A DNA stretch of 64,000 nucleotides, taken from positions 744,001-808,000 of the forward strand of contig NZ_JAFCMM010000002.1 of NCBI RefSeq assembly GCF_018131225.1, given 5' to 3'. The notes beneath the pieces were generated by a model. It was not told where the DNA came from. It saw only the letters and a list, made by a program, of their open reading frames with translations, and did no database searches. The stretch comes from Bradyrhizobium sp. U87765 SZCCT0048 (GTDB lineage Bacteria > Pseudomonadota > Alphaproteobacteria > Rhizobiales > Xanthobacteraceae). Shown piece after piece: positions 1 through 8,638 of the stretch; positions within the stretch are counted from its first letter, which is position 1, and each line of letters starts with the position of its first letter. Made by a program: the position numbers and the translations under genes.

Positions 1-16
1 CATCAACCCGACAAAA

Positions 17-66
17 GTTCCAACATTCTCGGAACCAGTCCGGAACTTTCTCGCTGCTGTCGCATT
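17..66. promoter_or_regulatory. Candidate EcfG-type (general stress) promoter boxes
   Basis: The EcfG family recognises GGAAC about 16-17 bases before CGTT. On the plus strand GGAAC occurs at 42-46, followed after 16 bases by CATT (63-66), and at 31-35, followed after 16 bases by CGCT (52-55); each has one mismatch in the -10 part. On the minus strand GGAAC (complement of 17-21) points out of the window to the left, so its -10 cannot be seen. The boxes lie upstream of nepR-ecfG, which is commonly autoregulated in rhizobia. Assignment is by motif only. Confidence 0.35.
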
Positions 67-172
67 ACGCTTTGACGACGACGCCGGGAAGCGTCGCCAC
101 CCGCGGCCAGCCGCCATGAAAATCCCTTTCTTTCGAGGAACTTAAGCCCTTGGGGATGTTACGGAACAGGTC

Positions 173-403
173 ATGAAAGAATTAAAACCGCAATCGGCCA
201 AGGCCCCAGCAAGAGGCGGCCTGAACACAGAGATCCAGTCACGGATCGGGCATCAGCTCAGAGCAATGTACGATGAGGTCGTCCGGCAGGGCGTCCCGGA
301 TCGATTTGCGGAGCTGATCCGGAAACTCGATACCGCCGAGGCCCAGCCTCAACCCCAGGCGGTTGCCGGAGACTTGGTGGCCAAAACCGACAGGAGGGAC
401 TAA
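173..403 (+). CDS. nepR: NepR-like anti-sigma factor
   Basis: A 76-residue protein of the NepR family, the anti-sigma factor that sequesters the EcfG sigma factor until phosphorylated PhyR binds it instead. The core, roughly residues 18-52, has the family pattern with IGxQLRAMYDEVV followed by VPDRFAELIRKLD, which form the two helices that grip the sigma factor. The ATG at 173 is preceded by GGAACAGG as a ribosome site. The stop codon overlaps the ATG of ecfG in TAATG, so the two are translationally coupled, which is the usual way to keep anti-sigma and sigma in balance. No membrane segment is present. The identification rests on sequence pattern plus the neighbour and is strong. Confidence 0.9.
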   Translation: MKELKPQSAKAPARGGLNTEIQSRIGHQLRAMYDEVVRQGVPDRFAELIRKLDTAEAQPQPQAVAGDLVAKTDRRD

Positions 404-945
404 TGCCCCTCACCAATCAGCTTCGTGACGACATGCTCGCCTGCGTGCCGAGCCTGCGCGCCTTCGCCATGTCCCTTTCCGGCAACAGCGACCGCGCCGA
501 TGACCTCGTGCAGGAGACGTTGCTGCGCGCGCTCGCGAACATCGACTCGTTCCAGCCGGGCTCAAACATGCCCGCATGGCTGTTCACAATCCTGCGCAAC
601 CTGTTCCGCTCGGACTACCGCAAACGGCGGCGCGAGGTCGAGGACGCCGACGGCAACTACGCCAAGACGCTGAAGTCGCAGCCGGGCCAGAGCCAGCATC
701 TGGAGTTCGAGGAATTCCGCGCCGCGCTCGAAAAGCTTCCGCAGGACCAGAAGGAAGCTCTCATCCTGGTCGGCGCCTCCGGCTTTTCCTACGAGGATGC
801 AGCGGCCATCTGCGGCTGCGCGGTCGGCACCATCAAGAGCCGGGTCAATCGTGCCCGCTCCAAGCTGAGCAACCTGCTCTACGTGGAAGGAACCGACGAT
901 TTCGGTCCCGACAACACGGTCCGGGCAGTGATCGGCAGCCGGTAA
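403..945 (+). CDS. ecfG: EcfG-family RNA polymerase sigma factor (general stress)
   Basis: A 180-residue ECF sigma factor. Region 2 (about residues 15-85) contains the helix around DLVQETLLRAL and the -10-recognising PAWLFTILRN stretch; region 4 (about 105-160) contains the helix-turn-helix LPQDQKEALILVGASGFSYEDAA and the AVGTIKSRVNRAR recognition helix. Linked directly to nepR, this is the EcfG (ECF15) type that drives the alphaproteobacterial general stress regulon at GGAAC promoters. Its start codon overlaps the nepR stop by one base. A 12-bp hairpin terminator follows at 979-1006. A phyR gene is not visible and may lie to the left of the window, since a GGAAC box there points that way. 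Confidence 0.92.
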   Translation: MPLTNQLRDDMLACVPSLRAFAMSLSGNSDRADDLVQETLLRALANIDSFQPGSNMPAWLFTILRNLFRSDYRKRRREVEDADGNYAKTLKSQPGQSQHLEFEEFRAALEKLPQDQKEALILVGASGFSYEDAAAICGCAVGTIKSRVNRARSKLSNLLYVEGTDDFGPDNTVRAVIGSR

Positions 946-978
946 GATCCGGATCTCCACGAAAATCTCGCAACGAGG

Positions 979-1006
979 AAGACGGCCACCGCGCGGTGGC
1001 CGTCTT
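979..1006. terminator. Hairpin terminator between ecfG and the kinase gene
   Basis: A perfect 12-bp stem (AAGACGGCCACC, loop GCGC, GGTGGCCGTCTT) sits 34 bases after the ecfG stop, in the 199-base gap between two convergent genes. The stem ends in A/T pairs, so it can act in both directions, but there is no long T tract on either side. Confidence 0.65.
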
Positions 1007-1144
1007 GCTGGCTGAGGACGCCTCGTCTCTCCGGCGGACGGCGCACCGAATATACTTGGGACACAGCTCGCCGACGGCAGCGCGTTGCGGCTTTTGGCAG
1101 CGCCCTGCACGCCCGACGATCAAGGCCATGGGGTCGCGAGGACT

Positions 1145-2815
1145 TTACTTTCGCTTGCCGGCGGTAATCGGCGCCGCGAGGCGATCGGTGCGATCAAGTT
1201 CAGCCTGGTCGACCACCGTCTCCATCGGTGCGGTCAGCTCATAGACATAGCTGACATCGGTAAAATAGCGCTTTGACGCTCCGCCAAGAGCCTCGGGCGC
1301 GACGCGGTCGAGCAGGATGACGCCGAAATCGCTGTCCGGTCGGCGCGTGGCGGCGCTGGTATTGAACTCCTCCCAGCGGAAGTCGAAGATCGCGTCCCTT
1401 CCCTCGCCCATCACGTGCCATTGGGCCGAGATGTTCGGATGCTTGCCGACCAGCGACAGCCCCTCGTCGGCGTGCGACGCCAGCTCGAAAAACAGCAACG
1501 ACAGACTCTGCGCCGCGCGCGGACTCACCACGATGTCCGGCCCGCTGATTGCGATGCGCTCCGCATGGGGTATCGCCCGCGATTCCAGCAAGCCGCGCAG
1601 CTTGACGCCCTGCCACTGGCTGTCGCTGAGCAGCGACACCACGTTGGACATGGCGTGGATACGCCCGATCAGCAGGTCACGCGCGCTGTCGACATCCGTG
1701 CCGTGGCGCAGCGTGCGGGTGATGATCGACTGGATCACCGCCAGGATGTTCTTCACCCGATGGTTGAGTTCGCCGATAACGGCGGTCAGACGGTTCTCGA
1801 AACCGATGCGGACCTCGATCTCCCGGCTCAGACGGACGTTGTTGTAGACGACATAGCCGAACAACCCGCAGATGATGCTGGTCAGCGCGACGCCGATAAT
1901 GGCCACGATCGCCGCAAGCTCCTGCGCCCGCGCCTCGACATTGTTGCGGGCATAGTAGCCCAGCGTCCAGTCCTTGCCGCCGAACGAGACGTTGCGCAGC
2001 ATCAGCTGGCTGGATGGATCGTGGCGAACCGGCACGGCCACCACCGTTCCCTGCCCTTGCCCATCGGCCTTCAGCTCCTGGCCAGGATCACGCGGATCGC
2101 GCAGCACCAGATCGAACGGGCTGCTCTCCTCGTTGGCGAGCATCAGCGGCGCGAGACGATAGGAGAAGGTGATGAAGCCGCTCACCGCATTGGTGCCTTC
2201 CTGGGTAACGGCGGCGACCAGGACGACCCCGACGGGACCGTTGGTGCGCATCAGCACCAGCGGATCGGAGCATAGCGGCTTGCCCTCCGCCGCGGCGCGC
2301 GCGAGCAGCGGACCGAGCACCGGATGCACATCGAAGGAGCGCCCGGGAAAGCCGAGGGTTTCCTCGTTGCGAGGCTCGACATCCATCAGCACGTCGATCG
2401 GCTGGGTCACGGAGGCGATATTGAGAACCTGATCTTCCGCGTCGCGAATGCGGGGCCGGGCGAAGCCAGCCGCGGCAAGCTGCTTTTCAGCACCCGCGAG
2501 CCCCGCCGGCGGAATGCGCGCGACCCAGCTCGCCACCAGAAAGTCCGTCTTGAAGGCGTAGATCGACGAGCGCAGGGGCTCCAGCACGTTGCCCTGCAGC
2601 AGGGCGGGGCGGCGCAGCAGGCCGACAATGATTCGGGTCAGCAATTCGCGCTCGCTGAGACGGTCCTGCACGAGGCGCGCATGGATGTCGACGGCTCGCT
2701 CCAGCGCGGCGCTGTCGAGCGAAATCTCCTGGTGATAGACGCGATAAGACACGAGCCCGGAGATCGTGACCCCGATCAGCGCAATCAAACCGATGAGAAA
2801 TCCAAGACGAAACAC
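1145..2815 (-). CDS. CHASE-domain sensor protein with a degenerate HWE/HisKA_2-type kinase module
   Basis: A 556-residue membrane protein starting at GTG. Residues 5-25 are a first membrane helix, about 40-250 a periplasmic CHASE-like domain (NEETLGFPG followed by FDVHPVLGPLLARA), about 300-325 a second membrane helix, and about 340-380 a dimerisation helix with the H box ELNHRVKNI, His352 being the expected phosphoacceptor. The ATP-binding half is unusual. Where HWE kinases have HELATNA, this has FELASHA (residues 443-449), so the N-box His and Asn are lost; the G1 region keeps W481-x-E483 but lacks the GGP loop. It lies convergent to nepR-ecfG and divergent from a receiver protein. By position it could be a PhyK-like stress sensor, but the missing Asn suggests weak or no kinase activity; it might act as a phosphatase or scaffold. 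Confidence 0.8.
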   Translation of the reverse strand: MFRLGFLIGLIALIGVTISGLVSYRVYHQEISLDSAALERAVDIHARLVQDRLSERELLTRIIVGLLRRPALLQGNVLEPLRSSIYAFKTDFLVASWVARIPPAGLAGAEKQLAAAGFARPRIRDAEDQVLNIASVTQPIDVLMDVEPRNEETLGFPGRSFDVHPVLGPLLARAAAEGKPLCSDPLVLMRTNGPVGVVLVAAVTQEGTNAVSGFITFSYRLAPLMLANEESSPFDLVLRDPRDPGQELKADGQGQGTVVAVPVRHDPSSQLMLRNVSFGGKDWTLGYYARNNVEARAQELAAIVAIIGVALTSIICGLFGYVVYNNVRLSREIEVRIGFENRLTAVIGELNHRVKNILAVIQSIITRTLRHGTDVDSARDLLIGRIHAMSNVVSLLSDSQWQGVKLRGLLESRAIPHAERIAISGPDIVVSPRAAQSLSLLFFELASHADEGLSLVGKHPNISAQWHVMGEGRDAIFDFRWEEFNTSAATRRPDSDFGVILLDRVAPEALGGASKRYFTDVSYVYELTAPMETVVDQAELDRTDRLAAPITAGKRK

Positions 2816-3144
2816 TGCTCTACCCGGGCCAATCGAGCCGGATCAAAGCAAAACCCTCGGAGTGAGGCAACCTGCCGCGGAAACCATGATCCTTCATCGA
2901 CAAACAGCAACAACACGCCTGAAGCGATTGCGCGCCATCGGCAATCCTGGTCGGCAGGCAAGCGACATCAAAGCGCATGATGCATCTTTGTTCCATACCC
3001 GATGCGATTTTTTTCCGGGTGAGCCCGGTGAAAGGCTGGTGGTTCTGCCGGTCGCAGCCATGCCACCGCCCCTTTTCCGATCGAAATTGCCATGACAATG
3101 CCGCGATGCCCTGCGGCGGACATTCGACATTGCAGAGGTTCTTC
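2816..3144. other. Divergent intergenic region, kinase / receiver
   Basis: These 329 bases separate the minus-strand kinase from the plus-strand receiver and must hold both promoters. On the minus strand GGAAC (complement of 2990-2994) is followed after 16 bases by CTTT, one mismatch from the EcfG -10 CGTT, giving a weak candidate stress promoter for the kinase. A short CCGGG-TGAG-CCCGG hairpin lies near 3014-3027. No convincing coding frame was seen. Confidence 0.4.
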
Positions 3145-3558
3145 ATGGCTCGAAAGTACTCGCTCGTGAAACATCTGCTGCCGACCGGCCTGCGCGTCCT
3201 CGCCGTGGAGGACGAAACGCTGATCGCCCTCGATCTCCAGGAGATGCTGCAGGGATCGGGTGCCGGCGACGTCATCCTGGCGCGCAGCCTCGACGATGTG
3301 GAGCGCGCACTGGCGTCGGAGGGGGATATCGACGTTGCCATCATCAATCTCAATCCGGGCGCCGAGGCGGCGGCCGATCTGCAAGCCGCCCAGGCCGTGC
3401 GGGCGCGCGGCATCCCGTTCCTGTTCGCCTCCGGGAGCCAAGACCGGGAGGTCGCGAGCGACTTTTCCGATGCAGTGTTTGTCGGCAAGCCTTACACCCG
3501 TGAAATCATCGTTACGGCCGTCATGGATACGCTGGGTCGTGCCCGCGCGCCGGCCTGA
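3145..3558 (+). CDS. Single-domain receiver protein lacking the phosphoacceptor Asp
   Basis: A 137-residue response-regulator receiver domain with no output domain. The acidic pair is present (Glu22-Asp23 in VLAVEDETLIALDLQ), as are the Ser96 switch residue (FLFASG) and Lys115 (FVGKPYT). The phosphoacceptor position, five residues after Asp63 in DVAIINLNPG, is Asn68 (codon AAT at 3346-3348), so normal aspartyl phosphorylation is not possible. The overall pattern is that of the single-domain receivers that pair with HWE kinases. The start at 3145 has AGAGG seven bases upstream and gives a normal-length domain; longer in-frame extension to 2977 does not look like protein. It is divergent from the degenerate kinase, so the two may form one signalling module. 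Confidence 0.8.
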   Translation: MARKYSLVKHLLPTGLRVLAVEDETLIALDLQEMLQGSGAGDVILARSLDDVERALASEGDIDVAIINLNPGAEAAADLQAAQAVRARGIPFLFASGSQDREVASDFSDAVFVGKPYTREIIVTAVMDTLGRARAPA

Positions 3559-3670
3559 CCGGCACCCGTAGACCCCGACGGCGATCCATATGAAGCCTGG
3601 TGGTCAAGGAAAACGCCTGGAGGACAGCGCGTCGGAAATAGCGGGGCCGGCGGACCGGCCAAGCTGGCAA

Positions 3671-3781
3671 TCAGGCCGCAGCCAGCGCCAGCCCGAAGAC
3701 CATCATCGCGATTCCGGTGAGCGTCAGGCCCAGAAAGGCGCTGCTATAATAGTCCCGGTCGATCTTGTGTATCTTGCTCAT
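3671..3781 (-). CDS. Small single-pass membrane protein (36 residues)
   Basis: A short open frame beginning MSKIHKIDRDYYSSAF and continuing into a hydrophobic stretch of about 20 residues (from FLGLTLTGIAMMVFGL to the alanine-rich end), then TGA. It has a basic N-terminus followed by a single membrane helix, the usual form of small bacterial membrane proteins with the N-terminus inside. No strong ribosome-binding site is seen upstream. It lies beyond ureG, separated from it by a hairpin at 3809-3834, so it is probably a separate transcript. I do not recognise the family and assign no function. Support comes from composition and from filling an otherwise empty gap of about 290 bases. Confidence 0.5.
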   Translation of the reverse strand: MSKIHKIDRDYYSSAFLGLTLTGIAMMVFGLALAAA

Positions 3782-3808
3782 GACGACACAACGACAGGCC
3801 TGCGGTAA

Positions 3809-3834
3809 CGTTCCGCGGAAACCCCGCGGGAACG
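3809..3834 (-). terminator. Candidate terminator after ureG
   Basis: CGTTCCGCGG and CCGCGGGAACG form a 10-bp stem with one bulged base, 16 bases beyond the ureG stop. On the minus strand it is followed by TTACC rather than a T run, so termination strength is uncertain. It probably ends the long urt-ure transcript. Confidence 0.4.
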
Positions 3835-3849
3835 CGTGACCGCCGCGTC

Positions 3850-4467
3850 TCAGCGTCGCAGGCCTCCCTTGGTCTCGATGAAACCGACAATGCGGTCCAG
3901 CCCCTGGCTCTGCTTCAGGTTGGTCATCACGAACGGCCGTTCGCCCCGCATGCGGCGTGCGTCGACGTCCATCTTCTCCAGCGATGCCCCGACATGGGGC
4001 GCGAGATCGATCTTGTTGATCACCAGGAGATCCGACCGGGTGATGCCCGGGCCGCCTTTCGACGGGATCTTGTCACCCGCCGCGACGTCGATGACATAGA
4101 TGGTGAGGTCGGCGAGCTCCGGCGAGAACGTCGCCGCCAGATTGTCCCCGCCCGACTCGATAAGCACCAGATCGAGGCCAGGAAACTTCGCCCTCATGTC
4201 CGCGACCGCGGCGAGATTCATCGAGGCATCCTCGCGGATCGCGGTATGCGGGCAGCCGCCCGTCTCCACGCCCGCGATGCGGTCGGGCGTCAACGAGCCG
4301 GCGCGCACCAGGTATTCGGCATCCCATTTGGTGTAGATATCGTTGGTGATGGCCGCGATATCGTAGCGCTCGCGCATTGACTTGCAGAGCAGGTCCATCA
4401 GCGCGGTCTTTCCCGATCCGACCGGGCCGCCGATGCCGACACGAAGGGGACCGTTGAACGAAGGCAT
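3850..4467 (-). CDS. ureG: Urease accessory GTPase UreG
   Basis: A 205-residue SIMIBI-class GTPase that powers nickel delivery to apo-urease in the UreDFG(E) complex in the cytoplasm. The P-loop GGPVGSGKT is at residues 13-21; GGCPHTAIRED carries the Cys-Pro-His metal-binding motif used for Ni/Zn-dependent dimerisation; ESGGDN and NKID (guanine specificity) follow. Length and motifs match the family exactly. It is the last urease gene of the minus-strand run, 51 bases after ureF. Confidence 0.97.
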   Translation of the reverse strand: MPSFNGPLRVGIGGPVGSGKTALMDLLCKSMRERYDIAAITNDIYTKWDAEYLVRAGSLTPDRIAGVETGGCPHTAIREDASMNLAAVADMRAKFPGLDLVLIESGGDNLAATFSPELADLTIYVIDVAAGDKIPSKGGPGITRSDLLVINKIDLAPHVGASLEKMDVDARRMRGERPFVMTNLKQSQGLDRIVGFIETKGGLRR

Positions 4468-4518
4468 GTCAGTGTCCTGTTGACAGAGGAAAGACGAGAA
4501 GGCCGTGACCCAGCCGGC

Positions 4519-5250
4519 TCATGAGCGAAACAACCGGGTGTACTGGGTCTCATGCCGCAGGCTGGCGATGTCCGCCCGAAAGGTGGCGCTGCCGATATCA
4601 TCCAGCGCTGCGTCGAACGCCCGCGCCCCCGTGGCGGCAACCACCGGTTCGAGCGCGGCAAGCGCACGCTGGCTGTCGGTTTGGCCGAGCGGAACGAGGC
4701 GCGCCGCGGCGGAGATCCAGTTCGCGGTCAGCGCGTGCAGGAAGGCGTGAAGGGTCGGCCGCAGCGGCACACGATGCGCCGCACTGACCATGCCGACGGC
4801 GACGGGATAGACCAGCGGCGCCGTCCAGCCCGCAAGCAGTTCGACCAGTGGATCACACGACCATGCCGTCCGCGCGATCTCGATGAAAGCCCGCCCCTGC
4901 GTCGTGGTCTCCAGTTGCCGTTCCCGCGACGGCACGAAGGCCGCGGCAAGCTCGGCCACCTCGGCAAGGCCCGCCTGGTCCGCCACGAGACTGTGTCGAT
5001 GGGCATGGGCGACGAACACGGCGTCGCAGAAGCCGGCGCCGTCGGTCAGCATCGCCGCCAGCCAGTCCTGCAGGGCGGCGACATTGCCGATGTCGCCGGC
5101 CTCGACAGCCCACTCCAGCCCGCTGGAATAGGAGAAGGCGCCGACCGGAAACGACGGCGACAGCCAGGTCATCAGCCGGTACAGCGCGCCATGCGCGTCC
5201 GCGCCCATACCGTCGGCGCGGCGCGCATCGCCCTCAGTCGGAGTGGCCAT
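4519..5250 (-). CDS. ureF: Urease accessory protein UreF
   Basis: A 243-residue, mostly helical accessory protein that binds UreD and UreG on apo-urease and gates nickel delivery. Family signatures include LMTWLSPSFPVGAFSYSSGLE near the N-terminus, TTQGRAF in the middle and the C-terminal RHETQYTRLFRS. I set the start at the ATG at 5250 (MATPTEG), which overlaps the end of ureE by 17 bases; an ATG at 5256 is also possible. The reading frame stays open a further 300 bases upstream, but only because it crosses the repetitive His-codon tail of ureE, and the resulting Met/Thr/Ile-rich sequence is not UreF-like. No clear ribosome site, so translation is probably coupled to ureE. Confidence 0.95.
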   Translation of the reverse strand: MATPTEGDARRADGMGADAHGALYRLMTWLSPSFPVGAFSYSSGLEWAVEAGDIGNVAALQDWLAAMLTDGAGFCDAVFVAHAHRHSLVADQAGLAEVAELAAAFVPSRERQLETTTQGRAFIEIARTAWSCDPLVELLAGWTAPLVYPVAVGMVSAAHRVPLRPTLHAFLHALTANWISAAARLVPLGQTDSQRALAALEPVVAATGARAFDAALDDIGSATFRADIASLRHETQYTRLFRS

Positions 5251-5905
5251 GAGCATGGCGATGGTCATGGCTATGATCGTGGCCATCGTGGTCGTGGTGA
5301 TGGCCGCCATCGTGGTGGTCATGGCCGTGTTGACCGTGGTCATGATGATCGTGGTCGTGGTGGCCGTGATCGTGGTGGCCATGGTTCTGATGGCCGTGCG
5401 CGCGATGGTCATGGCCGTGGTGATGGCCATGATCGCTGTGGTCATGATCATGGCTGGCCACGCCGTGCCCGCCCGAATAAGCACCGCCCTCGGGATCGAA
5501 GGGGGCCTCGATCTCGAGGGTGCGCGCGCCGAGACCGCGCACCATCTCCTCGATGACATGATCCTTGCGAATGCGCAGGCCGCGGGCGACGATCTGCGTC
5601 GGCAGATGACGATTGCCGAGATGCCAGGCGATCCGCACGAGGTGCTGCGGATCGCTGCCGCGGATCTCGATCAGCGGCTCCGCCGCAGCGACCACTTCGA
5701 CCAGCCGGCCGTCCTCGAGGACAAGGCCGTCACCACTGCGCAGCGCCACGGCCTCCTCGAGATCGAGCAGGAAATCGAGCCCGCGCGTGCCGCTCATCGC
5801 CATGCGACGGCGATGGCGGTCGTCGAAATCCAGCACCACGGTATCGGCGGGCTGCGCCGTCCAGTGACCGGGGGGCAGAACATTGACTGCACGGATCATG
5901 CTCAT
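5234..5905 (-). CDS. ureE: Urease nickel metallochaperone UreE with long His-rich tail
   Basis: A 223-residue UreE. Residues 1-75 form the peptide-binding domain, about 76-150 the metal-binding domain with the family stretch AWHLGNRHLPTQI, and about 151-223 an exceptional tail of His, Asp and Gly containing some 36 histidines in roughly 73 residues. Such tails bind several Ni ions and serve as a store; many UreE proteins have much shorter ones. The gene lies one base after the first ABM gene and overlaps ureF. The tail is coded by near-repeats of CAT/CAC and GAC/GGC, making the DNA repeat-like and creating artificial open frames on both strands. Confidence 0.96.
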   Translation of the reverse strand: MSMIRAVNVLPPGHWTAQPADTVVLDFDDRHRRRMAMSGTRGLDFLLDLEEAVALRSGDGLVLEDGRLVEVVAAAEPLIEIRGSDPQHLVRIAWHLGNRHLPTQIVARGLRIRKDHVIEEMVRGLGARTLEIEAPFDPEGGAYSGGHGVASHDHDHSDHGHHHGHDHRAHGHQNHGHHDHGHHDHDHHDHGQHGHDHHDGGHHHDHDGHDHSHDHRHAHGHSD

Positions 5906-5906
5906 C

Positions 5907-6206
5907 TCACAAAGTCTCGACCTTGCCGTCGCTGATGATTTCGATGATCGTCGGCGCGGCCTTGAAGTCGGCGGACAGCTTGCGCCAGATCTTCATGTGG
6001 TCGGATCGCGCATGGGCGTTGAGCGCATCGCGATTCTCCCAGCGCTCCACGAACACGAAGCGGTTCGGATCATGGATGCTGGTGTGGCTCTCATAGGCGA
6101 TGCAGCCGGTCTCCTGGCGCGTCGCGGCGATACAGTCCCTGGCGCCGGCGATATAGGCGTCGCGATGCTCGGGCTTCACGTCGGTGGTGGCGATGACAAA
6201 AATCAT
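5907..6206 (-). CDS. ABM-fold protein (antibiotic biosynthesis monooxygenase family), copy 1
   Basis: A 99-residue dimeric ferredoxin-like alpha/beta barrel protein of the ABM family. It has the family layout: an N-terminal strand (MIFVIATTDVKP), a helix with CIAATRQETGCIAYE, then the strand RFVFVERWENRDALNAH. Proteins of this fold include small cofactor-free monooxygenases and haem- or quinone-handling enzymes, but many are uncharacterised, so no substrate can be named. It sits between ureC and ureE, with a 15-base gap from a close paralogue and one base before ureE, so it is co-transcribed with urease. A link to urease maturation or nickel stress is only an inference. Confidence 0.85.
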   Translation of the reverse strand: MIFVIATTDVKPEHRDAYIAGARDCIAATRQETGCIAYESHTSIHDPNRFVFVERWENRDALNAHARSDHMKIWRKLSADFKAAPTIIEIISDGKVETL

Positions 6207-6221
6207 GACAGGGCTCCGGCG

Positions 6222-6521
6222 TCAGCGAACGTCGACCTTGGCGGGGGTAATGACCTCGATGCGCGGCGGCGCAGTCACGCCTCCGGCGACAACCCGGCCG
6301 AAGACGCGCATGTGCTCGCTCTTGCCATGCGGTCCGAGCGCATCGGCACTCTCCCATTGCTCGACGAACACGAGCCTGGACGGGTCCGTCACGCTCTCAT
6401 GCATGTCGTAGGCGATGCAGCCGGCCTCTTTCCGCGTGGCGGCAATACACGCCTTGGCAGCGGCGATGACCTCGGCACGCGCTTCCGGCTTCACGGTCAA
6501 TGTGGCGACGACATAGATCAC
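6222..6521 (-). CDS. ABM-fold protein (antibiotic biosynthesis monooxygenase family), copy 2
   Basis: A 99-residue paralogue of the preceding gene. A hand alignment without gaps gives about half the positions identical, including CIAATR, ETG/EAGCIAY, FVE-WE and the SxHM near residue 70. This points to a tandem duplication in which both copies have been kept intact. It lies 39 bases downstream of ureC. It has no signal peptide or membrane segment, so both proteins should be cytoplasmic. Function within the urease operon is unknown. Confidence 0.85.
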   Translation of the reverse strand: MIYVVATLTVKPEARAEVIAAAKACIAATRKEAGCIAYDMHESVTDPSRLVFVEQWESADALGPHGKSEHMRVFGRVVAGGVTAPPRIEVITPAKVDVR

Positions 6522-6560
6522 AGGGCATCCTCCCGGCTGTTGTTGTATCGGCCGGGCACA

Positions 6561-8276
<1,716 letters not shown>

Positions 8277-8324
8277 CACTGCACTCCAGCCGGCTCTGCG
8301 GCCATTGTCATCGGTTCACGAAGT

Positions 8325-8630
8325 CTACAGCTTGCCCATCACGTCGCCGCGGAAGCCGTAGATCGTGCGCTTGCCGGCAAGCGCCACCAGCCTCACCTCG
8401 CGGCTCTGGCCCGGCTCGAACCGCACCGCGGTGCCGGCTGCGATATCAAGGCGCATGCCGCGCGCCTTCTTGCGATCGAACGCCAGCGCCGGATTGGTCT
8501 CGAAGAAATGGTAGTGCGAGCCGACCTGGATCGGCCGGTCGCCGGTGTTGGCAACGGTCAGCGTCACGGTCTTGCGACCGGCATTGAGCTCGATGTCGCC
8601 GTCCTTGATGAAGAATTCGCCGGGGATCAT
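8325..8630 (-). CDS. ureB: Urease beta subunit
   Basis: A 101-residue urease beta subunit. It begins MIPGEFFIKDGDIELN and contains the family signatures VANTGDRPIQVGSHYHFFE and GMRLDIAAGTAVRFEPGQ, ending near the usual TIYGF. Separate A, B and C subunits are the usual bacterial arrangement. The gene follows ureJ with eight bases between them and precedes ureC by 48 bases. Confidence 0.97.
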   Translation of the reverse strand: MIPGEFFIKDGDIELNAGRKTVTLTVANTGDRPIQVGSHYHFFETNPALAFDRKKARGMRLDIAAGTAVRFEPGQSREVRLVALAGKRTIYGFRGDVMGKL

Positions 8631-8638
8631 GACACGCC

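Noticed and set aside
137..167. Further GGAAC motifs just before nepR as promoters
   Set aside because: Spacing to a GTT is short by a base and the start codon is too close; the second one is part of the ribosome-binding region.
3590..3808. Plus-strand 72-codon frame after the receiver gene
   Set aside because: Polar, repetitive composition without domain features; it overlaps the better minus-strand small membrane protein.
5251..5559. Upstream extension of the ureF frame rich in Met, Thr and Ile
   Set aside because: It overlaps the ureE tail in another frame and has no UreF similarity; the ATG at 5250 gives a normal UreF.
5243..5935. Plus-strand open frame coding a very hydrophobic Met/Val/Ile-rich protein
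   Set aside because: It is the reverse complement of the His-codon tail of ureE (CAT read as ATG and similar), so the hydrophobic sequence is a by-product.
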